A stretch of DNA of 64,000 nucleotides from CAZFGK01 sp964518635 (GTDB lineage: Bacteria > Zixibacteria > MSB-5A5 > GN15 > FEB-12): assembly GCA_964518635.1 (NCBI GenBank), contig CAZFGK010000012.1, forward strand, positions 27,705 through 91,704, given 5' to 3'. The notes under the pieces are model-generated. The model did not search any database and was not told where the DNA came from. It saw nothing but the letters and a program-made list of their open reading frames with translations. The position numbers and the translations under genes were made by a program. Position 1 is the first letter of the stretch. Each line of letters begins with the position of its first letter. Below, piece after piece: positions 42,585-51,121 of the stretch.

Positions 42585-45500
42585 TTATCTTCCAGATCGA
42601 TCCAGAGGACGTATTATTCCTCCCGAAGAATTACAATCCGGCATAGGTGTAAAAGTTATAAACAGATGATCCACTAGGCTGGTCAAATCTCCAATATCAA
42701 TTGAGCGGGCTGGGTCATTGTCACAATTTGCTTCATCTACGCAACAAAGCGAAGGAAAACTAATGAAGAGGTGCTCGACCAGATACACCAGATCACCGAT
42801 GTCCACTGCTCCAGCGCTGTCACAGTCGACATTGCCTCTTATGGACTGGCAACACACAGAGGCATAAGTAATACTGTCTACAGTCTGGTTTCCACTCTGA
42901 TCTCTAATCGAGAGTACGAGGGCGTAAGTTCCATCATACCAGGAGTCTTTCGGTAAGAAACCAAGGACCACCGATGATGTCGTTGAATCACGGCTTTCTA
43001 CTCGGACAGTAATGTCACTCGTCAAGACCGAAATGCTCGAAACATCAATTCCCGTGGCAAATGAACCAGTATCGCTTACAACACAACGAATGGTGTCAAG
43101 ACCAGTCAGGGTATCACTAATTATACTAAATTCGATTACTGGTGGAGTTGTATCTGCGGGCAAAGTGTCTACCCCAACAAAATAGTCTCCCGGCAAAGAT
43201 ATCGATCCCTTTACAGTATCTCCAATAATTGAAGAAACAACCTGCACAGCTGCCAAAGAGTCCCAGTAGTAGATGCGCATGTTCGGACGAAACGCCAACG
43301 GAAGTCCTGCCGCTGTGAGCATGGAGTCAGTCACTGTTATCGCGAACGGCAACGCCACTGCAAAGCTATCAATTTCGCTGGAATCCGCTTGCTGCAAGAT
43401 GCGGATGTTGTATATCGAACTAACGGCGGTGACAGTCATGAGTCCGGAATCAACTGATGACAGCAGACTACGAGTTCTGGTAAAATCTCGCACGACTGCA
43501 TTGTAAGGTCGAATACCTACAGCGCTGCCTGTCCCACCAGTCACTGTTGCTGAATACTGGACAACCTGTGCAATTGTTCCACTCGTGAATGCTGCAACGG
43601 GTACTGTCAGTCTCGATCCGACAGCATCAACCACACCTTCTGCTGTATTGCTAACGTATGTGACTACAGCACGTAGGGCGTTATTAAAAGCATCCTTAAC
43701 CAACAAGTATGCACCATGAATAATGTCAGACATGACACTGGAAAATTCATCGTTGCCAGCGCTGACAAATGAGTCGTCAACGTAAGTAGCGGATGGATAA
43801 GCGCGGAGATCTGATCCCGCGACCATCCCTTGAGATACCACATACGATCGAGAATCGGCGATAGTTATGCCAAGGGAAGCTCCTAAAGAGCCACCAACGC
43901 CGGCTGACGCACTCAAGTCCAGATGCAAACTGAGATCATACAAGTTGGTATGATCAATCTTCTTGGTATACGGAACATTCCAAGTCACATTCTCTCTCAC
44001 ATATCGAAGAGCATGTCCCGTTGAGGTTGCGAATAACTGCCAGGGTGTCGATGTAACCATTTCGAATACTGGCTTTTCTCTGAACCCGATTATGTATCCA
44101 TCGAGCAGTTTCCCTCCAACTAACTCAACAAAACCTGGCTCAAAAACAAAAGACGTAACTTCGATATCGTGCTGAACGGTGTGCAGCCCGAATGGTCTAT
44201 CGTCAGCAGTCAAAGTCCCAATGACTTTTTTGATTTGCCGTTGATCATCGTAGAGTGCTCTCAAGGAAACTTCTCCACCGTGCTCGGATCCGATGTGTGG
44301 AAGAACCTCGCTTAGGTCTGGCAATACACCGCCTATTTCATTTCCAATTGAAAGTTGAATCAAGTTCATATCAAATTTTCCAGCAAATGCTGCGAATTTC
44401 TCGTGATCGTAATCTGGATATTGATCGTAGAATGAAGAGTGCTCGTAAGTTTTGAATCCAGCATGGAGTGATAAGTCAAGAGTGGCATTTGGACAGGTTA
44501 TTCCGAGTGTTCCGGAGATTGGAACGTTTAGTGTAGACCCAAAGCCTGCAGAAGCCCATCCGACTATTCCCAATCTCGTGCCAGTGACATCCTTCACATC
44601 TTCCAAAGTTAGTTCAGGAGTACCAGACTTTAGAATCACATCAAGCAGTAGTGAAGCCGCAGGCGAAAATGGAAGCCCACCTGTGAAAACGGTCTCAAGA
44701 AACAGTCCTCCCATAAGCTTGAGCTGGTCTGGGTCGTTCTTATAGTCGTCAAAAGAAAATTCCTGGTCCCCTTGAAGCTCTACCTTCACACTCGCTTGTA
44801 GAATGCTATTATCAGTTGTTTTTGTACCGGGAATATCTACAGCCCCAAGTTCGAATTTGGGTCCAATTGCGGCACTGAAACGACGTTGAAATGTCATCGC
44901 TGGGTCGCTGCCCGATTCTCTTGCGAGCGACAATCTGGCACCTATTCCAAGTTTCCCTTCTATCGAGTTCCTCGCTCCATGAACACCAAGTGGGCCGAGC
45001 GCGACCGACCCTGCTGTCACACCGCCTCTGAGAGTTGCGCTTAGCAACAGATCCCAGTCCCTGCGAGATTCTCGTGGCTCAACTATGATATCAATCTTTG
45101 CTTGCTCAGAGACAGGAAGCGTTCGATTGCCAAGTTTGGTGATTACAGGCTGCCTGCTTCCAAGGTTGTCAGAAAATAGCGATGTTGGGATATTCAAGTC
45201 CACATACCCGTCTTCATCACTAAGCGCAGTCACTTGTTGACTATTGTAATTAGCTCTGACTTCAATGTTTTGCATAGGTGATGAGAATTCATCAACGACA
45301 CGGAGATAGTAGTGACCTGTTCCACCCTGCATAACAGACAAGGTTGTTGGATTAGGATTTGGAACAATCCCTGCAATATATGGAGTACCAGCACTTGGCT
45401 GGAGACATGCGTTGTTTGAGGTCGCCCACGGCGTGTAGTCGACTTTGGCGGAAACCGAATCACCCGTGCCATCCGGATTAGAAGCGATGGATGGCCCGCT

Positions 45501-47354
45501 TTCATCCCCCCACCAATTATTCTTGGCTGACAATGTGAGGGCCGTTGTGTTATCTAATCCACGTCTTGAATGATCTTCGAGACAGTTGTACTCAATAGCA
45601 GGGGGAGGCACAGATCCGGCTACAACAATTCCGTTCGAAAAGTTAGCAATCTTGTTTGCAGAAGTTTTGGAGTCGTTTCGAAGATTTGTGATAGTGATCC
45701 CTGTTCCATTCCCTCGATACAGTTCGTTTCCTGTTATCGTGGCGGTGGTAAACCCACCGGGATTCCCCTGCACGACCATGCCATTGTAGCAATTGTTGAA
45801 TGTATTGTCTGTGATCTCAATGGATGTGGTGATCGTTTGATTCGCGATATAGGTAAGACCAAGGCCAAAGCTTTCGAAGAATTTACAGTTTCGAATGGGA
45901 ATATTCCGTTGATCGATATAGAGCATTGTACCATTACGGTTACCGCATTGCAAACCCCCATACCAGAACTCACAATGGTTGATGGTCACAGATCCGGCGT
46001 TATTCACTACTGTCACTTGTCTCCACTGACCAGGAGCCGGTGTGGTCTGGGTTCCATCACCATTGCTGTCTCCACCATGATCCGCCGCATCATCGTATTC
46101 AGATGTAAACACAATCGGATCGCCCACGGTACCGCTGGCCAACAGGATGCCCCCGCCGTTGACATCCAAAGATTTCGCTGCGTTGCAGTTACTACCAAAA
46201 TACGCAAACTTAATGATCGTCCCTGGCTCTATCGTTAAATTGCCGCCAGAACCAATCGACATCGAATTAGTAATGTGATAGGGCAGGTCGATGCCCTGGC
46301 TGCTCTGGCCCCACTGTCCTACTGCGTTGACCGTTCCGCTGAGGGCGATTGCCTGTGACGTTGCGTCCTGAATCGTATTCCCGCTGTAGACTGGAAAGGC
46401 ACCATCGATTTGCATAAATGGATACCGAATGGCAATCCCAATTACATTATTCTGTACCTGCGGTGAGCATTTCTGTGTTGCGATACCATATTCGAAGCCC
46501 TGAATCGCCAACCCGTCTACGTATCCGGTAACAGTATTACTTCCGATAACTGAATTGGATTTGACATTGATTGCCGTGATCCCTGTTCCATTCCCTCGAT
46601 ACAGTTCGTTTCCTGTTATCGTGGCGGTGGTAAACCCACCGGGATTCCCCTGCACGACCATGCCATTGTAGCAATTGTTGAATGTATTGTCTGTGATCTC
46701 AATGGATGTGGTGATCGTTTGATTCGCGATATAGGTAAGACCAAGGCCAAAGCTTTCGAAGAATTTACAGTTTCGAATGGGAATATTCCGTTGATCGATA
46801 TAGAGCATTGTACCATTACGGTTACCGCATTGCAAACCCCCATACCAGAACTCACAATGGTTGATGGTCACAGATCCGGCGTTATTCACTACTGTCACTT
46901 GTCTCCACTGACCAGGAGCCGGTGTGGTCTGGGTTCCATCACCATTGCTGTCTCCACCATGATCCGCCGCATCATCGTATTCAGATGTAAACACAATCGG
47001 ATCGCCCACGGTACCGCTGGCCAACAGGATGCCCCCGCCGTTGACATCCAAAGATTTCGCTGCGTTGCAGTTACTACCAAAATACGCAAACTTAATGATC
47101 GTCCCTGGCTCTATCGTTAAATTGCCGCCAGAACCAATCGACATCGAATTAGTAATGTGATAGATGGTATCCGCGTGCCACGTCTGTGTAGTATTAATGT
47201 TGCCGGAAACCTGTTTGACAGGGAGAGAACAGGCGTTGTCTACTTCTATGATGCTTACTGCAATGAAGAAGACAACACATCGAATAGCAATGAAAGTGAG
47301 GCGGCTCTCAGCTGCCTCACTAGCGGAAGCTAAATTACTTAAGTTAGTGGACAT
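42585..47354 (-). CDS. giant secreted parallel-beta-helix protein with dockerin-like tail
   Basis: A 1589-aa exported protein. Start chosen at 47354 (AGGAG eight bases ahead); hydrophobic export signal around residues 20-40 (LTFIAIRCVVFFIAVSII). Residues about 70-650 are right-handed beta-helix repeats (NCKFFESFGLGLTYI, ITDNTFNNCYNGM) and include a 196-residue block present twice, identical at DNA level. An Ig-like segment (YLRVVDEFSSPMQNIEVRA) and a long unrecognised beta-rich region follow. The end has two dockerin-like repeats (VDIGDLVYLVEHLFISF, IDIGDLTSLVDHLFITF) with CC pairs. Probably a surface or extracellular protein; ligand unknown. Confidence 0.85.
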   Translation of the reverse strand: MSTNLSNLASASEAAESRLTFIAIRCVVFFIAVSIIEVDNACSLPVKQVSGNINTTQTWHADTIYHITNSMSIGSGGNLTIEPGTIIKFAYFGSNCNAAKSLDVNGGGILLASGTVGDPIVFTSEYDDAADHGGDSNGDGTQTTPAPGQWRQVTVVNNAGSVTINHCEFWYGGLQCGNRNGTMLYIDQRNIPIRNCKFFESFGLGLTYIANQTITTSIEITDNTFNNCYNGMVVQGNPGGFTTATITGNELYRGNGTGITAINVKSNSVIGSNTVTGYVDGLAIQGFEYGIATQKCSPQVQNNVIGIAIRYPFMQIDGAFPVYSGNTIQDATSQAIALSGTVNAVGQWGQSSQGIDLPYHITNSMSIGSGGNLTIEPGTIIKFAYFGSNCNAAKSLDVNGGGILLASGTVGDPIVFTSEYDDAADHGGDSNGDGTQTTPAPGQWRQVTVVNNAGSVTINHCEFWYGGLQCGNRNGTMLYIDQRNIPIRNCKFFESFGLGLTYIANQTITTSIEITDNTFNNCYNGMVVQGNPGGFTTATITGNELYRGNGTGITITNLRNDSKTSANKIANFSNGIVVAGSVPPPAIEYNCLEDHSRRGLDNTTALTLSAKNNWWGDESGPSIASNPDGTGDSVSAKVDYTPWATSNNACLQPSAGTPYIAGIVPNPNPTTLSVMQGGTGHYYLRVVDEFSSPMQNIEVRANYNSQQVTALSDEDGYVDLNIPTSLFSDNLGSRQPVITKLGNRTLPVSEQAKIDIIVEPRESRRDWDLLLSATLRGGVTAGSVALGPLGVHGARNSIEGKLGIGARLSLARESGSDPAMTFQRRFSAAIGPKFELGAVDIPGTKTTDNSILQASVKVELQGDQEFSFDDYKNDPDQLKLMGGLFLETVFTGGLPFSPAASLLLDVILKSGTPELTLEDVKDVTGTRLGIVGWASAGFGSTLNVPISGTLGITCPNATLDLSLHAGFKTYEHSSFYDQYPDYDHEKFAAFAGKFDMNLIQLSIGNEIGGVLPDLSEVLPHIGSEHGGEVSLRALYDDQRQIKKVIGTLTADDRPFGLHTVQHDIEVTSFVFEPGFVELVGGKLLDGYIIGFREKPVFEMVTSTPWQLFATSTGHALRYVRENVTWNVPYTKKIDHTNLYDLSLHLDLSASAGVGGSLGASLGITIADSRSYVVSQGMVAGSDLRAYPSATYVDDSFVSAGNDEFSSVMSDIIHGAYLLVKDAFNNALRAVVTYVSNTAEGVVDAVGSRLTVPVAAFTSGTIAQVVQYSATVTGGTGSAVGIRPYNAVVRDFTRTRSLLSSVDSGLMTVTAVSSIYNIRILQQADSSEIDSFAVALPFAITVTDSMLTAAGLPLAFRPNMRIYYWDSLAAVQVVSSIIGDTVKGSISLPGDYFVGVDTLPADTTPPVIEFSIISDTLTGLDTIRCVVSDTGSFATGIDVSSISVLTSDITVRVESRDSTTSSVVLGFLPKDSWYDGTYALVLSIRDQSGNQTVDSITYASVCCQSIRGNVDCDSAGAVDIGDLVYLVEHLFISFPSLCCVDEANCDNDPARSIDIGDLTSLVDHLFITFTPMPDCNSSGGIIRPLDRSGR
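45694..46281. repeat. 588-bp perfect direct repeat, copy A
   Basis: Identical by eye to 46576-47163, offset 882 bases (294 codons). In frame within the giant beta-helix gene, so both copies encode the same 196 residues. Confidence 0.9.
46576..47163. repeat. 588-bp perfect direct repeat, copy B
   Basis: Second copy of the repeat at 45694-46281, nearer the N-terminus of the encoded protein. A unique 294-bp segment separates the copies. No synonymous difference is seen, so duplication or gene conversion was recent, or the assembly is wrong here. Confidence 0.9.
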
Positions 47355-47438
47355 CCGGTATCTCCTCATGTGCATTTTAGAGCAGCGCCATCGCTTGGCA
47401 TCGTGTCCGAACAATTGCAGGCTTCAGACAACACTTAC

Positions 47439-50400
47439 TCAGTCTCCACAACTCATGAGTGGGAGAAATGTGATAAACAAGTGATCGATTAAGAGAGTCA
47501 GGTCAGCAATATCAACACTTTTGTCTTGAAAGATGTCTGCTTCCTTCATGCAGCACAAAGGGGCAAACGAAATAAACAGATGATCTACAAGTACCGTCAG
47601 ATCTCCGATATCAACAGCGTCAAGGACATCGCAATCAACATTTCCAGTTGTTCCGATGCAGCAAGGACCTACGCAACCGACCGGTTCGCTACCAGCAAGT
47701 GCACAGTTTGACCCTCCAGTCGCAACGGAGTTATCACTTAGTTCAAAATTACCTGCAGAAGTGTCACAGAACTTAGGATTTGCAAGCGTGTCAGTTGTGT
47801 CGAGTGATCCCGACCATTGCGGCCCACCTATATTTCCAAAATACACATTGCAGCCTGATGCTGTGCTCCCCTTTGTAACACCCGATGAGACGATATGAGT
47901 CGATACAGAGGAAGAATCGTTGATCGGCAAATCGTATGTCTGAGTGATGCTATTGAAGGCGACAATGTTGCTCCTGAAATAGAGCTGATCAGTTGCGTAA
48001 ATGCCAGTACCGTCTATTTCAACAGAATCTCTCCCATAGGTCATCATGTTTTCAACATCTTGAATCTTAGCAACTGCCCTGTTGAGTGCAACCGTGTTGT
48101 TCGCCACCGTTGCCACCGAAATTTCTGCTCCTGCGCCTTTGATTTTTAACCAACGACTACCCCCATGCGATTTAAGGATCGTGAGAGATACAGAATTGTT
48201 TGCAATTAGATTGTCGTTAAAGTCTAAATTCCCGCCAACAACGCACCCTCCGCCATTGCCGGATATACCGCTAGCTTGTCCTTCTAATTGCTCACCCCGT
48301 ACGACTTCTACCAGATTGTCAATGAAAGAGTTACCAACACACGCTCCATGAGATGATAGGAGTAGCAATCCCCCACCGTTGACGTACTGTGGTTCGGGTC
48401 CAACACCTCCGGTGACTGTAATTTTGTTTCCCCGAAACACAGAGTTTGTTACTGATGAGAGGGCCTGAATATGGGCACCGCCGCCTGATGCGGCCCCACT
48501 CCCCTTAGATTGAGCACGTATCTCATTGTTGATGAATCGGCAGTTCGCAACTTCAAGTCCACCTTGGCCCCAGTACTTCAGTCCTCCCCCCTCACCGGTT
48601 CCAGACTGACAAATATTGAATGAAATCTCACATGAGCTGAGCCACATTGGCGCCGCGTCAGCTCCATAAATTCCCCCACCACTATTCGAAAGTCCTTCAG
48701 CCATTGGAGAGTACGAGTTCACTACATTTCTCGTTATAATGCTATTAGTAATCGTGCAAAATCCCGTTGTGTAAACACCTCCTCCACCAGACTCTCCGCT
48801 ACCAATGAGGCGCGCTTCGTTGTCCGCTATTTCACTGTTACTGACAACGAGCATCCCTTCATTGTAGATTCCACCTCCGTAACGCTTGGCTCGACAGTTC
48901 CGAATTGCAATACTATCACAGTTCAAAATTGCCGCACGACTAAAGATGCCACCACCAACAGAGTCTGAGATGCCAGTCAGCGTCATGGCTCTTAGATAGA
49001 CCTCTGATTGGGAGTCTATGGTCATAGCCCTTGTAGTATCACTATTGATGATACAGTCAGATGCGTCACCGCTACCACGAATGGTCACGATTCTACCCCA
49101 TGGCACTCGTACATGCTCACGGTAAGTTCCGGGCATCAATCGAATAGTATCCCCATCGCCGTGAACAGTAAATGCGTGCATGATGGTCGCGAATGGCTGC
49201 AGGGAATCTCCGGTTCCCATGATGTCGCTGCCATTTGTGGCATCAACCCAGATATTGCTGACGATGTTGCATCCAACTGGTAGCGCACCGGATTGAGCAC
49301 CACAAGGATTGGCATAAGGAGCAGCTGGAGACGATGCATCTATGCTAAAGTCGTTATTAATCAAGTCACAGAACTGTGGATCAAGATTGCGATTGGTGAG
49401 GTCGTTGTTACCAACAAATTCCTGAGAGCTCGAGTTGCCAAAGAAAATGTTGCACAGTGAGTTTGGAGAATTATTGAAGATTCCAGAGCCCGACTGCGAG
49501 ATGCTCACAATCGAAGTATCATTTTGTGGAACAGTGCAAAGAGCAGAGTCTTGATTAAAGGCTGAAATGTTCCAGTTAAACTCCATGACATCCTGACCGA
49601 TGTAAACACCTGCCCCTTCCGTTTTTGCTGAACTGCTTCCCCACGTCTCAACCGCCGTCGTAAACGCCCAAGCCTTATTTTTCGCAAAGGTATTACGTGC
49701 AGCAAAGCGTGCGCTGCGAATAACTGCTCCTCCGCCACCTGCATAGCAGTGATTGAAACCTGGTAGAGCCTCGCTGATCGATGCAAGAGCAGAGTTTTGA
49801 GAGAATACGTTTGTACTGCATACCGCACTGCTCCCTCCAACGAACATGAGTCCGCCAGCATAAGCCTGAGCAGGGCCGTAAGTTGGACCGAATGCTCCAC
49901 AATTAGCAGATGCGGTGTTGCCGGATATTATGCATCCACTTAATCCACCTGTGCCAGTTGAAAAGTATATGCCACCACCCTCAGCTATCGCATTGACCGC
50001 GCTACCACCGATTGAGGCGGTGTTTCCTTCAATCCTGCAATCAGTAATGTTGCTTCCTCCCGAGCTAATGTATGCTCCTCCTCCTCTTGCCCCTTCTGCG
50101 TACTTCCCCCAATTCGATTGATTATTTCCCGTAAAGCTGCTTCGAGTGATGTTGACAGTAGGTGCAATCACCAATAATCCACCACCGCTTCCATCTCCAT
50201 AGCAGTTGTTATAGAGAAAGCTGCTCTCGTCGATAGTCACCGTATCTCCAGAGATACAGTAAACCCCTCCACCCGAGGCTGCCCAAGTACCTGGCTCGAG
50301 TCTTGTACCGTCAGCAGTGTTTGCAAGAACTGAGCACTTCAAGAGACTTAACTGCCCATCTATGTAGAGAGCACCTCCCTGTGCGCCCCCATAGAGTCCA

Positions 50401-50948
50401 TTCGTGGTATTATTTCTGATTGTGCTATTTGTCAGTGATATAATACCAACACAATAGATTCCCCCACCCTTGTAGCGTGATGCGGAATTCGTAACCACGA
50501 TGCTGTCCGCAAGAAGTGAGGAGTTTACACATGATATTGCGCCACCAAATGTGTCGGAGATGCCGGAAAGTGTAAGATTGGCTAGTCGCACGATACAAGA
50601 ATCTAGGATCTTCATCGCTTGAGAGGTGTTGCATTTCAGGGAACATTGTGCGGCTGCCCCACTTCCGAAGAAAGAAAGAGCTCTAAAAGGCGGAACGACT
50701 ACAGACTCGCTATAAGTGCCAGGTCGAATTCGAATTGTATCGCCATTGAATGATATCGCCACCCCCCTTGCAACCGTCTTAAACGGGAGCGTAGGAGTTC
50801 CAAAGCCCGATGTGTCATTACCTGAGTTCGCATCAATCCAAATCTCTTTGGAGGAAACAGAGATTGGCAAAAACTGATGAAAGAGTACGCTTAATGTGAT
50901 TACAATCGACAGTCTCCACATAGAGAATCCGACTCTGTTTCTACCCAT
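47439..50948 (-). CDS. secreted right-handed beta-helix (Pmp/DUF1565-like) protein with dockerin-like tail
   Basis: A 1169-aa exported protein. The signal peptide (MWRLSIVITLSVLFHQFLP) suggests a start at 50921; 50948 is the longest option, and neither has a good ribosome site. Two homologous halves each begin like DUF1565: IWIDANSGNDTSGFG...GDTIRIRPGTYSE and IWVDATNGSDIMGTG...GDTIRLMPGTYRE, followed by many GGG-rich beta-helix turns (GGGIYC, GGAISC, NNTTNG). The tail has VDIGDLTVLVDHLFISF and VDIADLTLLIDHLFITF. It sits directly upstream of the other giant protein (84 bases) on the same strand. Confidence 0.85.
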   Translation of the reverse strand: MGRNRVGFSMWRLSIVITLSVLFHQFLPISVSSKEIWIDANSGNDTSGFGTPTLPFKTVARGVAISFNGDTIRIRPGTYSESVVVPPFRALSFFGSGAAAQCSLKCNTSQAMKILDSCIVRLANLTLSGISDTFGGAISCVNSSLLADSIVVTNSASRYKGGGIYCVGIISLTNSTIRNNTTNGLYGGAQGGALYIDGQLSLLKCSVLANTADGTRLEPGTWAASGGGVYCISGDTVTIDESSFLYNNCYGDGSGGGLLVIAPTVNITRSSFTGNNQSNWGKYAEGARGGGAYISSGGSNITDCRIEGNTASIGGSAVNAIAEGGGIYFSTGTGGLSGCIISGNTASANCGAFGPTYGPAQAYAGGLMFVGGSSAVCSTNVFSQNSALASISEALPGFNHCYAGGGGAVIRSARFAARNTFAKNKAWAFTTAVETWGSSSAKTEGAGVYIGQDVMEFNWNISAFNQDSALCTVPQNDTSIVSISQSGSGIFNNSPNSLCNIFFGNSSSQEFVGNNDLTNRNLDPQFCDLINNDFSIDASSPAAPYANPCGAQSGALPVGCNIVSNIWVDATNGSDIMGTGDSLQPFATIMHAFTVHGDGDTIRLMPGTYREHVRVPWGRIVTIRGSGDASDCIINSDTTRAMTIDSQSEVYLRAMTLTGISDSVGGGIFSRAAILNCDSIAIRNCRAKRYGGGIYNEGMLVVSNSEIADNEARLIGSGESGGGGVYTTGFCTITNSIITRNVVNSYSPMAEGLSNSGGGIYGADAAPMWLSSCEISFNICQSGTGEGGGLKYWGQGGLEVANCRFINNEIRAQSKGSGAASGGGAHIQALSSVTNSVFRGNKITVTGGVGPEPQYVNGGGLLLLSSHGACVGNSFIDNLVEVVRGEQLEGQASGISGNGGGCVVGGNLDFNDNLIANNSVSLTILKSHGGSRWLKIKGAGAEISVATVANNTVALNRAVAKIQDVENMMTYGRDSVEIDGTGIYATDQLYFRSNIVAFNSITQTYDLPINDSSSVSTHIVSSGVTKGSTASGCNVYFGNIGGPQWSGSLDTTDTLANPKFCDTSAGNFELSDNSVATGGSNCALAGSEPVGCVGPCCIGTTGNVDCDVLDAVDIGDLTVLVDHLFISFAPLCCMKEADIFQDKSVDIADLTLLIDHLFITFLPLMSCGD

Positions 50949-51121
50949 ATAGCAAATTAGGAACTGAATTCAAAAGTTGGAGAGATGTTATCGCAAAATG
51001 CAGCACTTTTGTTTCTTCACTGAGTCAGAATCTGACCAACTGACGATCCCGTGATGGGCACCCAGTTCGAGATAATCCTCCTGCAGAATTAGACCTCGAA
51101 GCAGCTACTCCCTTGCCGACC

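Noticed and set aside
45570..46238. 222-aa plus-strand frame (and a copy at 46719-47120)
   Set aside because: Antisense of the duplicated beta-helix region; it repeats only because the DNA repeats.
48000..50800. Dense short repeats that might look like a CRISPR array
   Set aside because: They are degenerate beta-helix codon repeats in one long frame, with no constant repeat and no spacers; no cas genes are present.
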